Shown in pieces: positions 34,968 to 43,696 of a stretch of 64,000 bases of DNA (position 1 is its first letter; every line of letters starts with the position of its first letter). This stretch comes from Firmicutes bacterium UBA6113 (GTDB lineage Bacteria; Bacillota; Clostridia; Tissierellales; Sedimentibacteraceae), in the NCBI GenBank assembly GCA_002422545.1, contig DIWF01000008.1, positions 1-64,000 of the forward strand, given 5' to 3'. The position numbers and the translations under genes were made by a program. The notes below the pieces were generated by a model. The model did no database searches and was not told the DNA's origin. It saw only the letters and a program-made list of their open reading frames with translations.

Positions 34968-35324
34968 TTATTTTTGTACTCTGACGCCCTGCACAAAAAT
35001 ATTCACATTATTTACAAAAACACCTGAAAAATTCTCCACGCTGTACTTAATTCTGGAAATAATATTGTCTGCCACCACAGAAATTTTAACTCCGTATTGC
35101 AGCACTATATATAAATCAATGTTTATTTTATCTTCTGCTGCAGTTACTTTTATTCCCTTAGTAAGCTGTTCTCTTTTTAAAAGTTCAAAAATTCCTTCAG
35201 TTGCATTTTTGGAAGCCATACCTACAACACCGTAACATTCCATAGCAGCTAACCCGGCAAGAGTAGCAAATACTTGATCATCTATTATTATATTTCCATT
35301 TTCATTTGACATATTAACTGACAT
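34968..35324 (-). CDS. Asp23/Gls24 family protein (YloU-like)
   Basis: 118 residues of the Asp23/Gls24 fold: IIIDDQVFATLAGLAAMECYGVVG, split here as IIIDDQVFATLAG and AAMECYGVVGM, then DLYIVLQYGVKIS. Family members are abundant envelope-stress or membrane-scaffold proteins. It heads the gls24-yloV unit and has a near-consensus SigA promoter at 35375-35403. Confidence 0.9.
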   Translation of the reverse strand: MSVNMSNENGNIIIDDQVFATLAGLAAMECYGVVGMASKNATEGIFELLKREQLTKGIKVTAAEDKINIDLYIVLQYGVKISVVADNIISRIKYSVENFSGVFVNNVNIFVQGVRVQK

Positions 35325-35374
35325 ATTACCCTCCTATATTTTAATTTCTTAAATATTATTTAATTAACTAGCTT

Positions 35375-35403
35375 ATTATAACCTTTTTATTACAATTTTA
35401 CAA
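35375..35403 (-). promoter_or_regulatory. SigA promoter of gls24-yloV
   Basis: On the minus strand TTGTAA, 17 bp, TATAAT, about 45 bp upstream of the GGAGGG SD site. Confidence 0.7.
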
Positions 35404-35438
35404 ACAAAATATGGACGAAAACGCTTAGTCCGGGCAAT

Positions 35439-35466
35439 TATAATAAAAATAAGCATTTTTATTATA
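35439..35466. promoter_or_regulatory. Perfect 12-bp dyad between divergent promoters
   Basis: TATAATAAAAAT-AAGC-ATTTTTATTATA. It lies between the -35 boxes of gls24 (35403) and rpmB (35484), so it is upstream of both genes and cannot be their terminator. It is a candidate operator or curvature element. Confidence 0.55.
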
Positions 35467-35483
35467 CTAATTTAAATTTGATA

Positions 35484-35512
35484 TTGCAATATTTATATTT
35501 TAATGGTAGAAT
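35484..35512 (+). promoter_or_regulatory. SigA promoter of rpmB
   Basis: TTGCAA (35484-35489), 17 bp, TAGAAT (35507-35512). A leader of about 75 nt follows and contains the small dyad TTAAACAG/CTGTTTAA near 35528-35546. Confidence 0.6.
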
Positions 35513-35594
35513 TATAAAGTTAAAATTGTTAAACAGATTCTGTTTAAGCAAGTGGATATATAGCAAATGTTTAGATAAATGGGAGGTGTATAGC

Positions 35595-35786
35595 ATGGCT
35601 AAGTTTTGTGAAGTATGCGGAAAAGGATCTATATCAGGAAACAGTATAACACATTCTGATAGAAAAATAAGAAGAACATGGAAACCAAACGTAAGAAGAA
35701 TCAATGTTGTGGAAAACGGAGTGTCTTCTAAAAAATTTGTTTGTACAAGATGCATGAGATCTGGAAAAGTACAACGTGCTATATAA
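35595..35786 (+). CDS. rpmB: 50S ribosomal protein L28
   Basis: 63 residues from ATG 35595 behind GGGAGGTG. The Cys pairs C-x2-C (FCEVCGKG and CTRCMRSGK) give the zinc-binding form of L28. HSDRKIRRTWKPNVRRI is the family core. Monocistronic and divergent from gls24, as in many Firmicutes. Confidence 0.97.
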   Translation: MAKFCEVCGKGSISGNSITHSDRKIRRTWKPNVRRINVVENGVSSKKFVCTRCMRSGKVQRAI

Positions 35787-35796
35787 AGCAATAATA

Positions 35797-35828
35797 AATA
35801 GTGGCTTACGCCATTATTTTTATTTTTT
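35797..35828 (+). terminator. Terminator of rpmB
   Basis: AATAGTGGC-TTAC-GCCATTATT (one G-T pair) followed by TTTATTTTTT. Confidence 0.7.
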
Positions 35829-35861
35829 GCACTATAAAAAAAGCATGGATTACATTTTAAA

Positions 35862-36053
35862 TCAAAGGAGCTTGAACAGAGTGCTGCCTAATATAATAAG
35901 AAGCATTCCAAGAATAAAAAGCCAAATTTTAACCGGCAGAATCTGTACAACAATAATTGCTCCTATTACAGCAATCATAAGTCCAAGAATTTCAGTAAAT
36001 TTAAATTTATTATTAGATGGACAGCATTTGTTTTTGCGTTTGAAATAATTCAT
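35862..36053 (-). CDS. Small membrane protein, 63 residues
   Basis: ATG 36053 follows GGAGG at five bases. A basic N-terminus with Cys-Cys (KRKNKCCPSNN) is followed by two hydrophobic helices (ILGLMIAVIGAIIVVQIL and WLFILGMLLIILGSTLF), joined by a short VK turn. No family recognised. Its N-terminus should lie in the cytoplasm with a hairpin membrane insertion. It sits between rpmB (convergent) and asnS, after the asnS terminator. Confidence 0.62.
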   Translation of the reverse strand: MNYFKRKNKCCPSNNKFKFTEILGLMIAVIGAIIVVQILPVKIWLFILGMLLIILGSTLFKLL

Positions 36054-36130
36054 AGGTACCTCCGGTAACATGGATTGGCAGGAGCAAATTATTTCTGCTT
36101 TGCCTTTGTACATTGTATTCGGAGCAACAA

Positions 36131-36170
36131 AAAAAGATACGCATAAAATTCATTTTTGCGTATCTTTTTA
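36131..36170 (-). terminator. Intrinsic terminator of asnS
   Basis: AAAAAGATACGC and GCGTATCTTTTT form a perfect 12-bp stem with further AAAAT/ATTTT pairing in the loop; TTTTTTT follows on the minus strand. Confidence 0.85.
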
Positions 36171-36214
36171 ATTGTCAATTTATTAAATCATCGTCAAATC
36201 TTTTCTAACAGCAA

Positions 36215-37603
36215 CTAGAATTCTGCATTTTTAGGAGTTCTAGGGAATGGTATAACATCTCTTATGTTGCCCATGCCTGTAAGATACATGATGAGTCTTT
36301 CAAATCCAAGACCGTATCCTGCATGCTTAACTCCGCCGTACTTTCTAAGCTCCAGGTACCACCACATGTCTTCCTTAGGCACTCCCATTTCTTCCATTCT
36401 CTTTTCCAACATGTCAAGGCGTTCTTCTCTTTGGGATCCTCCGATAAGTTCTCCTATTCCCGGAACAAGAAGGTCCATGGCAGCAACAGTCTTATCATCT
36501 TCATTCATTCGCATATAAAATGCTTTTATTTCCTTAGGATAATTTATTACAAAAACTGGTTTCTTAAATATTACTTCCGATAAATATCTTTCATGTTCAG
36601 TTTGGATGTCTGTTCCCCACTGCACGGGATAATCAAATTTGTCATTGTTTTTCACGAGAATTTCAATGGCATCAGTGTAGTCTATTCTTCCGAATTCTGA
36701 GCTTACAACATTGTCAAGCTTGTCAAGAAGTCCTTTTTCAACAAAACTGTTGAAAAACTCCATTTCTTCCTTTGCATTTTCCAAAACATAATTCACAACA
36801 TACTTAACCATGTCTTCAGCAAGCTGCATGTTGTCACTAATATCTGCAAAAGCTATTTCAGGCTCTATCATCCAGAATTCAGCAGCATGTCTTGTTGTAT
36901 TTGAATTTTCAGCTCTAAATGTAGGTCCGAATGTGTACACATTCTTAAATGCCAGTGCGAATATTTCTGCTTCAAGCTGTCCGCTTACTGTAAGGTTTGC
37001 TGATTTTCCGAAGAAGTCCTTTGTATAGTCGGTTTTTCCGTCAACCTTTTCAATGTTGTCAAGGTCAAGAGCAGTAACTCTGAACATTTCGCCTGCTCCT
37101 TCAGCATCGCTTGCTGTTATGATTGGCGGATGAGCGTACACAAATCCTCTCTCGTTAAAAAACTTGTGTATTGCAAATGCTGCAAGGCTTCTTACCCTGA
37201 AAACTGCAGAAAATGTGTTTGTTCTTGGTCTTAAGTGAGCAATTGTTCTCAAATATTCAAGAGAATGTCTCTTTTTCTGAAGTGGATAGCTTGGGTCTGA
37301 TTCGCCTTCAATAACTATTTCTGTAGCTTTTATTTCAAACAGCTGCTTTGCTTCAGGAGTCATAACAAGTATGCCTTTTACTGAAATTGCGCTGCCTGTA
37401 GAATACTTCTTAACTTCTTCGAAATTTTCCAGGTGGCTTTCAAAAACAACCTGCACATTTTTCATATATGTACCGTCATTTAATTCTATAAATCCAAAAT
37501 TTTTGGAATCTCTGATGGTCCTTATCCAACCTTCTATCGCTATTTCTTTTTCATTGTAATTTTCATAAGATTTGAACAAATCTCTAAAGTCTATTGCCTT
37601 CAT
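36215..37603 (-). CDS. asnS: Asparaginyl-tRNA synthetase
   Basis: 462 residues. An N-terminal OB-fold (about 18-105) is followed by a class II catalytic core with motif 2 FRAENSNTTRHAAEFWMIEPE and motif 3 GLGFERLIMYLTG, split here as TRHAAEFWMIEPE and GYGLGFERL. It charges tRNA-Asn directly. The 20-bp gap to thiN leaves no room for a T-box, so it is read as the end of the long operon. SD TAGGAGG. Confidence 0.96.
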   Translation of the reverse strand: MKAIDFRDLFKSYENYNEKEIAIEGWIRTIRDSKNFGFIELNDGTYMKNVQVVFESHLENFEEVKKYSTGSAISVKGILVMTPEAKQLFEIKATEIVIEGESDPSYPLQKKRHSLEYLRTIAHLRPRTNTFSAVFRVRSLAAFAIHKFFNERGFVYAHPPIITASDAEGAGEMFRVTALDLDNIEKVDGKTDYTKDFFGKSANLTVSGQLEAEIFALAFKNVYTFGPTFRAENSNTTRHAAEFWMIEPEIAFADISDNMQLAEDMVKYVVNYVLENAKEEMEFFNSFVEKGLLDKLDNVVSSEFGRIDYTDAIEILVKNNDKFDYPVQWGTDIQTEHERYLSEVIFKKPVFVINYPKEIKAFYMRMNEDDKTVAAMDLLVPGIGELIGGSQREERLDMLEKRMEEMGVPKEDMWWYLELRKYGGVKHAGYGLGFERLIMYLTGMGNIRDVIPFPRTPKNAEF

Positions 37604-37623
37604 GAATCCTCCTAGGTTTATAT

Positions 37624-38262
37624 TTAATCCCTTGATATAAACAGCAGCGCCGTTCCATTTTCAAGTATTATTCTTCCTTTGTCTGAAATTATTTCGTTGC
37701 TCACGCAAAGTGTAGATCCTCTTTTAACAACCACCCTGTCCAAAGGATACTTGAATCCTTCAAGGGTAAGCCCCCTTATATTTTCAGTAAGCGGTATAAG
37801 AGACACAAAACTGCCTTTCTTTTTGTGAAGCTCCATGTGGCAGTTGTCTGAAACAATCTGAATTTTGTTGTTGTTGTCAATGATTATGATGTTTATGCCA
37901 AATCTATAGTATTTTTCAAGCAACATCATGTTTGCAAAAGAATGGTCAAGTCTTGGTCCGCCTGTGGCACCCACCAGGACAATATCTTTGTATCCTTTTT
38001 TTACGGCTATTTCAATTGACAGCTCCATGTCTGTAAAATCTTTTTCTGCAGGATACTTCAAGATTTCTGAATTGCTTGATTTATATTTTTCAAGAACATC
38101 CGCATCAACGGAATCAAAGTCTCCAAGGATCAAGTCCGGAACAACCTGAAGCTTTTCAGCCTTTTCAAGTCCTCCGTCAGCGCATATGACATAATCTATC
38201 TTCATGTCTCCCATAGAGCTTTTATCTACGTCATCGCCGTTTGCAATAATCAATGCAACCAT
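37624..38262 (-). CDS. thiN: Thiamine pyrophosphokinase
   Basis: 212 residues. CADGGLEKA, LGDFDSVD and GATGGPRLDHSFAN are the conserved substrate and Mg2+ motifs. It converts thiamine to thiamine diphosphate. Its ATG overlaps the rpe stop (TAATG). The order rsgA-rpe-thiN is standard for Firmicutes. Confidence 0.95.
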   Translation of the reverse strand: MVALIIANGDDVDKSSMGDMKIDYVICADGGLEKAEKLQVVPDLILGDFDSVDADVLEKYKSSNSEILKYPAEKDFTDMELSIEIAVKKGYKDIVLVGATGGPRLDHSFANMMLLEKYYRFGINIIIIDNNNKIQIVSDNCHMELHKKKGSFVSLIPLTENIRGLTLEGFKYPLDRVVVKRGSTLCVSNEIISDKGRIILENGTALLFISRD

Positions 38263-38921
38263 TATTTTGACTCCATTATTTTTTTAAAATTCCTTGTTTC
38301 TTCAACCACATCTTTAGCCTTGTAAATTGCCGAACCAGCCACTATTACATTAGCTCCCCAGTTCAATACTTCCTCAAGGTTATTCAATGTAACGCCGCCG
38401 TCAATTTCAACATCCACATGAAGATTTAATTCCTCAATCATTGATTTAAGTTCAAAAAATTTGTATTTCACGTTTTCTATGAGGCTTTGTCCGCCAAATC
38501 CAGGATTGACGCTCATTATGAGAACCATGTCAACATCTCTTATAATGTCTTTTAGAGTGCTTACAGGAGTCGCAGGATTTATTGAAACACCTGCCTTCAA
38601 CCCGTAGGATTTTATTTTTTGTATTGTTCTGTGAAGATGATTACAAGCTTCCTGGTGGACAGTTATTATGTCTGCTCCTGCATTATAAAAATCTTCAATG
38701 AAATTATCGGGACTTTCAATCATGAGATGGACATCAAATGTCAGTTCCGTAGTATGCCTTAAAGATTTCACAACGTCTGGACCTATTGTTATGTTTGGAA
38801 CAAAATGTCCGTCCATTACATCTATATGAATATATTCTGCCCCGCCTGCTTCAACAAGTTTTATTTCTTCTCCAAGCTTTGAAAAATCAGCAGACAGTAT
38901 GGATGGTGATAGCTTATTCAT
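38262..38921 (-). CDS. rpe: Ribulose-phosphate 3-epimerase
   Basis: 219 residues of a (beta/alpha)8 barrel with SPSILSADFSKL, HIDVMDGHFVPNIT, SVNPGFGGQ and EIDGGV, which carry the metal ligands and catalytic Asp residues. It interconverts ribulose-5-P and xylulose-5-P in the pentose phosphate pathway. Confidence 0.97.
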   Translation of the reverse strand: MNKLSPSILSADFSKLGEEIKLVEAGGAEYIHIDVMDGHFVPNITIGPDVVKSLRHTTELTFDVHLMIESPDNFIEDFYNAGADIITVHQEACNHLHRTIQKIKSYGLKAGVSINPATPVSTLKDIIRDVDMVLIMSVNPGFGGQSLIENVKYKFFELKSMIEELNLHVDVEIDGGVTLNNLEEVLNWGANVIVAGSAIYKAKDVVEETRNFKKIMESK

Positions 38922-38929
38922 AGTACCTC

Positions 38930-39811
38930 CTAGTATATTTTTTTAGCCTTTTGTATTTCTTCCAAAAGCCTTCTGTAGTTGGCAAAACGAGTTTCGCTTA
39001 TTTTACCTTCACTGACAGAATCCTTTATTACGCAATTGGGCTCCTTGTTGTGAAGACAATCGGCAAATCTACAGCCTTGATCAAATTTCTTTATTTCAGG
39101 ATAATATTCCTTCAATTCATATTCGTCTATTCCTGACAATTCAAAGGAGCTAAATCCGGGAGTGTCAACAACGTATCCTCCAAAGCTAAGTTTGTAAATT
39201 TCAGCATGCCGGGTGGTATGCTTTCCTCTTTTCAGTTTATCGCTTATTTCGCCTGTCTTAAGTTGAAAATCAGGCTGGACGGCGTTCATGACCGATGATT
39301 TTCCTACACCAGACGGTCCAGAAAAAACACTTAATTTATCCTTCAATATTTCTTTTAATTTTTCAATTGACTTTTCATCTTTCTTGCTTGTAAAGACCAC
39401 CTTGTAGCCTGTGTTTATAAAAATTTGTTCGAGTTCTTTCTTTTTTTCCTCATCTGCCAGATCGCATTTGTTGAAGCAGATGACCGGCTTAAGGTTGTTT
39501 GTTTCGGCAGCAATCAAAAGTTTGTCAAGAAGAAGAAAGCTGGGCTCAGGATTAGTAACTGCAAAAAATATCAGCAGCTGCTCTGCATTTGCTATAGTCG
39601 GCCTTTTTATTTCATTGAATCTTTCTCCAATTTCCTCTATATAACCGCTGTTTTCATCTTCTTCTGTTATTCTTATCTTGACCCTGTCGCCAACTAGGGG
39701 TTTTATGTTTTTAATCCTGAACAGTCCTCTGGCTCTGCATTCGATTAATTTTTCTCCTGTATCAACGCAGTAGTTTCCCCCTACGCCTCTTATAATGATA
39801 CCATCAATCAT
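38930..39811 (-). CDS. rsgA: Ribosome small-subunit GTPase RsgA
   Basis: 293 residues. An OB domain is followed by a circularly permuted GTPase: G4 NKCDLADE comes before G1 GPSGVGKSS and G3 DTPGF. The zinc motif CRFADC-x7-C lies near the end. It checks 30S maturation, and its gene sits just downstream of the kinase gene as usual. Confidence 0.96.
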   Translation of the reverse strand: MIDGIIIRGVGGNYCVDTGEKLIECRARGLFRIKNIKPLVGDRVKIRITEEDENSGYIEEIGERFNEIKRPTIANAEQLLIFFAVTNPEPSFLLLDKLLIAAETNNLKPVICFNKCDLADEEKKKELEQIFINTGYKVVFTSKKDEKSIEKLKEILKDKLSVFSGPSGVGKSSVMNAVQPDFQLKTGEISDKLKRGKHTTRHAEIYKLSFGGYVVDTPGFSSFELSGIDEYELKEYYPEIKKFDQGCRFADCLHNKEPNCVIKDSVSEGKISETRFANYRRLLEEIQKAKKIY

Positions 39812-39819
39812 AACAGCTC

Positions 39820-41871
39820 CTATTCAAAATTAATTTCTTTTGTTACATACAGTTCATTGTCCATATATATTTCATACACTTCTATTCCTGAACCTTGAAG
39901 GTTTACAATTATACTCTGTTCGGCAGTTTTTACCTCCTGTGAATAAACAATTTCACGTCCACCGTCTGTAACTCTCTGAATAACTACTGTTACTTTATCC
40001 TTGTCTTTCGGAAGAGCAATAGTTAATGGATACGTTCCTTCGTAATCAGGTTCTCCTGTCCCCGGCTCCTGTGTGCCAGGCTCCTCGGTTCCTGGTTCTT
40101 CTGTGCCAGGTTCTTCAGCTTTTCCTGAGCTTACGGTCATCCATATTGACGTTCCCTGTTCAACTTCCTGCCCAGCAGTGACGCTTTGTCTCATGACTTG
40201 ACCTGCAGGCACTTTATCGCTTGGCTCTTCAGTGACTTCTCCTACAGCAAGATTGTTCTGTACTATTAAAAGTTTTGCAGTTTCAAGCTCAAGCCCTGAA
40301 AGGTCAGGCATTCTCACATAGGTAACCTTAGGCCCGAGGCTCACCACATAGTCAACTTTATCCTTTGCTTCAGCAGGATTGTTTGCATCCGGATACTGTT
40401 CAATAATCTGACCAGCAGCATAAGTGTCTGAATTTTTTTCAGTGACTCTTCCTTCAGATAGGCCTGCATCTGCAAGTATTATGCCTGCTTCGATGGCATA
40501 TCTTCCCACAAGATTAGGAATAGTTATTTCCTTTATACCCATGCTCACAACAACTTCAAGAGGATAGTCTTCCTTTAGCTTTGCACCTTCATCCACACTT
40601 TGTTCAATTACTTCCCCTTCCTGGTACTCCGTTGAATATTGCCTGTCAGTTACCTTAAACTCCAGGCCTAAGTCTTCTACAATTTTTTTAGCTTCATCTT
40701 CATTTCTTCCGATTAAATTCGGTACGGTTATTTCTGGCACATATAAAAATGCCTTAAAGGCAATGACTCCTCCTATTAAAGCAACCACCAAGGCGCTTAA
40801 TATTGCTGCCACTGTAATTTTTGTATTTTTGCTTTTTTGCTTTTTATCTTCCATGTCTGTCTTTTTTTCCTTGTTTTTTTCCTGATTGTCTGGTGAATTG
40901 GTTTCTCCAAAAAAGCTTCTGAACGCATTGTCCGACTCTTCGTCTATGATGTCGATGTCAATTACTTTGTTTTCATTAATGTCACCTATGACAGGCAGAA
41001 CCATTGTAGGAGAATCAATTATTTCATCTTCTGTTTTAGCGGAAGATGAAAATCCGTTCAAAGAATCAAGTTTTCTAATGAGTTCATCTGTGTTTTGAAA
41101 TCTGAAGCTCTGGTGCTTTTCCAGACACTTCATTATTATGTCTTCAAATCCCTTGGATATTTGCAGATTTTTAACTTTCTTTGAAGGAGGCAGTGGCTTT
41201 TCCTGTATTTGTTTCATTGCAACAGAAATATGATTGTCTGCATCGAAAGGAACAACACCTGTTATCATTTCATACATAACAATACCCAGTGAATAAATGT
41301 CGGACTTGTCATCAACATATCCCCCACGGGCCTGTTCAGGAGAAAAATAATGAACTGAACCAATGACGTTTGAAGTGTTGTTGATAGTGGAGCTTGTTGC
41401 AGCTCTGGCAATTCCGAAATCAGTGACCTTTGCAATTCCTTCTTCGGTTAAAAGAATGTTGTGAGGCTTTATGTCCCTGTGAACTATGTTGTTTGAATGG
41501 GCATGCTTTAACGCTTCAGCAACCTGACGTGAAATTTTTAATGTTTCAGTTTCTGTTAGCCTTCCTTTTTTATTGATGTATTTTTTAAGGGTTTCTCCTT
41601 TGACGTACTCCATTACAATATAATAAATATCTCCCTCGATTCCCGTATCATAAATGTTTACAATATTAGGATGAGCCAGACTTGCTGCTGAAAGTGATTC
41701 CTGTTTGAACTTTGCAACAAAATCAGGGTCTGATATGAGTTCGTCCCTAAGTATTTTAATAGCCACAAAACGATTTAAGACATTGCATCTTGCCTTATAA
41801 ACATTGGACATTCCTCCGCCGCCTATTTTTTCTATAATTTCATATCTATTTCCTAATATTTTACCTATCAT
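39820..41871 (-). CDS. prkC: PASTA-domain Ser/Thr protein kinase
   Basis: 683 residues from ATG 41871 behind AGAGGTGA. Kinase domain about 1-265 with Lys39, Glu58, HRDIKPHNIL (Asp133) and DFGIA (Asp151); a juxtamembrane linker; one membrane helix near 345-365; three PASTA domains (about 370-440, 441-507, 508-580); then an imperfect EEPGT pentapeptide array and a C-terminal beta domain. PASTA repeats sense muropeptides or lipid II. It overlaps the phosphatase gene by 11 bp, the classical kinase/phosphatase pair controlling wall synthesis and germination. Confidence 0.96.
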   Translation of the reverse strand: MIGKILGNRYEIIEKIGGGGMSNVYKARCNVLNRFVAIKILRDELISDPDFVAKFKQESLSAASLAHPNIVNIYDTGIEGDIYYIVMEYVKGETLKKYINKKGRLTETETLKISRQVAEALKHAHSNNIVHRDIKPHNILLTEEGIAKVTDFGIARAATSSTINNTSNVIGSVHYFSPEQARGGYVDDKSDIYSLGIVMYEMITGVVPFDADNHISVAMKQIQEKPLPPSKKVKNLQISKGFEDIIMKCLEKHQSFRFQNTDELIRKLDSLNGFSSSAKTEDEIIDSPTMVLPVIGDINENKVIDIDIIDEESDNAFRSFFGETNSPDNQEKNKEKKTDMEDKKQKSKNTKITVAAILSALVVALIGGVIAFKAFLYVPEITVPNLIGRNEDEAKKIVEDLGLEFKVTDRQYSTEYQEGEVIEQSVDEGAKLKEDYPLEVVVSMGIKEITIPNLVGRYAIEAGIILADAGLSEGRVTEKNSDTYAAGQIIEQYPDANNPAEAKDKVDYVVSLGPKVTYVRMPDLSGLELETAKLLIVQNNLAVGEVTEEPSDKVPAGQVMRQSVTAGQEVEQGTSIWMTVSSGKAEEPGTEEPGTEEPGTQEPGTGEPDYEGTYPLTIALPKDKDKVTVVIQRVTDGGREIVYSQEVKTAEQSIIVNLQGSGIEVYEIYMDNELYVTKEINFE
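40048..40122 (-). repeat. EEPGT pentapeptide-coding tandem repeat within prkC
   Basis: Four to five 15-bp units code for EEPGT, with the last units changed to QEPGT and GEPDY. The array lies between the last PASTA domain and the C-terminal domain, as a rigid extracellular linker. Confidence 0.75.
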
Positions 41872-42613
41872 AAGCTTCACCTCTAGTGATATCGTCAACA
41901 ATAATTATGGTAATATTATCGGTTCCTCCATTATCATTGGCCATTTTTATCAGTTTCTGCACGCTTGAAGAAGTGCCGTACTCCATTAGGGTTTCAAGAA
42001 TCTTTTCATCTGACAGATGAGTTGTCAAACCGTCGGTGCACAATAAAATCACATTATTTTCAAAAATTTCTATTTCAAATATGTCTGCCTGTACAGTTTC
42101 TTCGCTGCCTACAGCTCTTGTAATAACATTCCTTTTGGGATGATGTTTTGCTTCTCCCTTTGTTATTTTACCATCCTTTAAAAGTTCGTTCACATAGGTG
42201 TGATCGTCTGTTATCTGAGTAATCTGGCTGTTTCTAATTACATATGCCCTGCTGTCCCCAACATTTCCTATGTATGCAATGTTCATTTCCAAATCTATAA
42301 CAGCCATGGTAACAGTAGTGCCCATTCCGTTGCACTCATCCTTGACAAGAGCTTCTTTTCTAATCTTAGTATTTGCTTCTTCCACGCTTTTCATTATAAA
42401 TGACGGCGGAAGAAAATTATCTTTTTCACAGTCCTGTTTGAAGCATTCTCTTATTGTGTCAATAGCTATTGAGCTTGCCACTTCCCCGGCCTTGTGTCCA
42501 CCCATACCGTCAGCAACAGCATAAAGGTTATACCTCTGCGTTTCTTCAACTATTAAATTATCTTCATTGTTTTCCCGCTTTAATCCCTTGTTCGTTTCAT
42601 AGTACACCTTCAT
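41861..42613 (-). CDS. prpC: PP2C-type protein phosphatase (Stp1/PrpC)
   Basis: 250 residues from ATG 42613 behind GAGGTG. PPM motifs: AVADGMGGHKAGEVAS, GTTVTMAVI, GNVGDSRAYV, LCTDGLT and GGTDNITII, with the metal-binding Asp residues intact. It reverses phosphorylation by the downstream PASTA kinase, whose gene overlaps its 3' end. Confidence 0.96.
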   Translation of the reverse strand: MKVYYETNKGLKRENNEDNLIVEETQRYNLYAVADGMGGHKAGEVASSIAIDTIRECFKQDCEKDNFLPPSFIMKSVEEANTKIRKEALVKDECNGMGTTVTMAVIDLEMNIAYIGNVGDSRAYVIRNSQITQITDDHTYVNELLKDGKITKGEAKHHPKRNVITRAVGSEETVQADIFEIEIFENNVILLCTDGLTTHLSDEKILETLMEYGTSSSVQKLIKMANDNGGTDNITIIIVDDITRGEAYDR

Positions 42614-42621
42614 AAGGCACC

Positions 42622-43650
42622 TCATATTTTTAAAAAATTATTTCTAAGCTGACCGCATGCAGCATTGATGTCGCTTCCAAGTTCTCTTCTAACCGTGGCA
42701 TTTATTCCGTTTTCTGTCAGCAATTTTTTAAATTTTTCTATATTAAGATTTTCAGAAGGCTTTATGTCGGCCTCCTTCACATAGTTGCATGGTATTAAAT
42801 TAACATTTGCAAGCTTGTTCTTCAAAAGATGAGAAAGCATCATTGCATCTTCAGGAGAATCATTGAAGCCTTTTATCATTATATATTCAAATGTAAGTCT
42901 TCTTCCTGTGGAATTAATGTAGTGGTCGCAGGCTTTCATAAGCTCGGGAAGTTTGTACTTTCTTGCTGTAGGAAGTATTTCCTCTCTTTTTTCCTGATAA
43001 GGAGCATGTAGGGATATGGCTAATGTGATTGGTATATCTTCATCTGCAAGCTTATAAATGTTTGGTACTATACCGCAGGTTGAAAGAGTAATTTTTCTCA
43101 TGGATATGTTTTGACCTCTCTCGTCATTTATAAGTTTTAAAAACCTTATTACATTGTCATAATTGTCCAGAGGTTCTCCGGAGCCCATTATTACAACATT
43201 TGATATTTTTTCTTTTGTATCTTCCTGAATAAGATATATTTGTCTGAGCATTTCTGCTGCAGTAAGATTTCTTAAAAATCCGTTTTTTGTGGATGCACAA
43301 AAATGACAGCCCATTTTACATCCCACTTGGGATGAAATGCATGCAGTGTTGCCGAACTTGTATTTTAAGTACACGCTTTCGACCACATTGCCGTCTTCAA
43401 ACATGATAACATATTTTTTTGTTTCATCAAGCTTGGACTCAAGCTTCAATTCTATTTTTGATTTTGTAAATTCATATTTTTTTGCAAGCTCTTCTTTTGT
43501 CTTCTTGCTTACATTTGACATTTTGTCGAAAGAGTCAACAGTCTTTTCATGTATCCAGTCAAAAATCTGTTTGGCTTTAAATTTCGGCTCTCCAAGTTCC
43601 AACATTGCCTTTTCCAGTTCTTCAAAGCTCAATTCATCTATTTTTATCAT
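42622..43650 (-). CDS. rlmN: 23S rRNA (adenine2503-C2)/tRNA methyltransferase RlmN
   Basis: 342 residues from ATG 43650 behind GAAGGT. Radical SAM motif C-x3-C-x2-C in CKMGCHFCAST, the CISSQVGC lead-in, MGSGEPLDNYD, and the catalytic C-terminal Cys in INAACGQLR. It methylates A2503 of 23S rRNA and A37 of some tRNAs. It lies between rsmB and prpC. Confidence 0.96.
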   Translation of the reverse strand: MIKIDELSFEELEKAMLELGEPKFKAKQIFDWIHEKTVDSFDKMSNVSKKTKEELAKKYEFTKSKIELKLESKLDETKKYVIMFEDGNVVESVYLKYKFGNTACISSQVGCKMGCHFCASTKNGFLRNLTAAEMLRQIYLIQEDTKEKISNVVIMGSGEPLDNYDNVIRFLKLINDERGQNISMRKITLSTCGIVPNIYKLADEDIPITLAISLHAPYQEKREEILPTARKYKLPELMKACDHYINSTGRRLTFEYIMIKGFNDSPEDAMMLSHLLKNKLANVNLIPCNYVKEADIKPSENLNIEKFKKLLTENGINATVRRELGSDINAACGQLRNNFLKI

Positions 43651-43696
43651 ATGTTTACCTTCTTGTTTAATTACTAATACAGTTGCCAAAATTATA

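Noticed and set aside
37604..37623. T-box leader for asnS
   Set aside because: The gap to thiN is only 20 bp, which cannot hold one. The serA leader (about 25 nt) is likewise too short.
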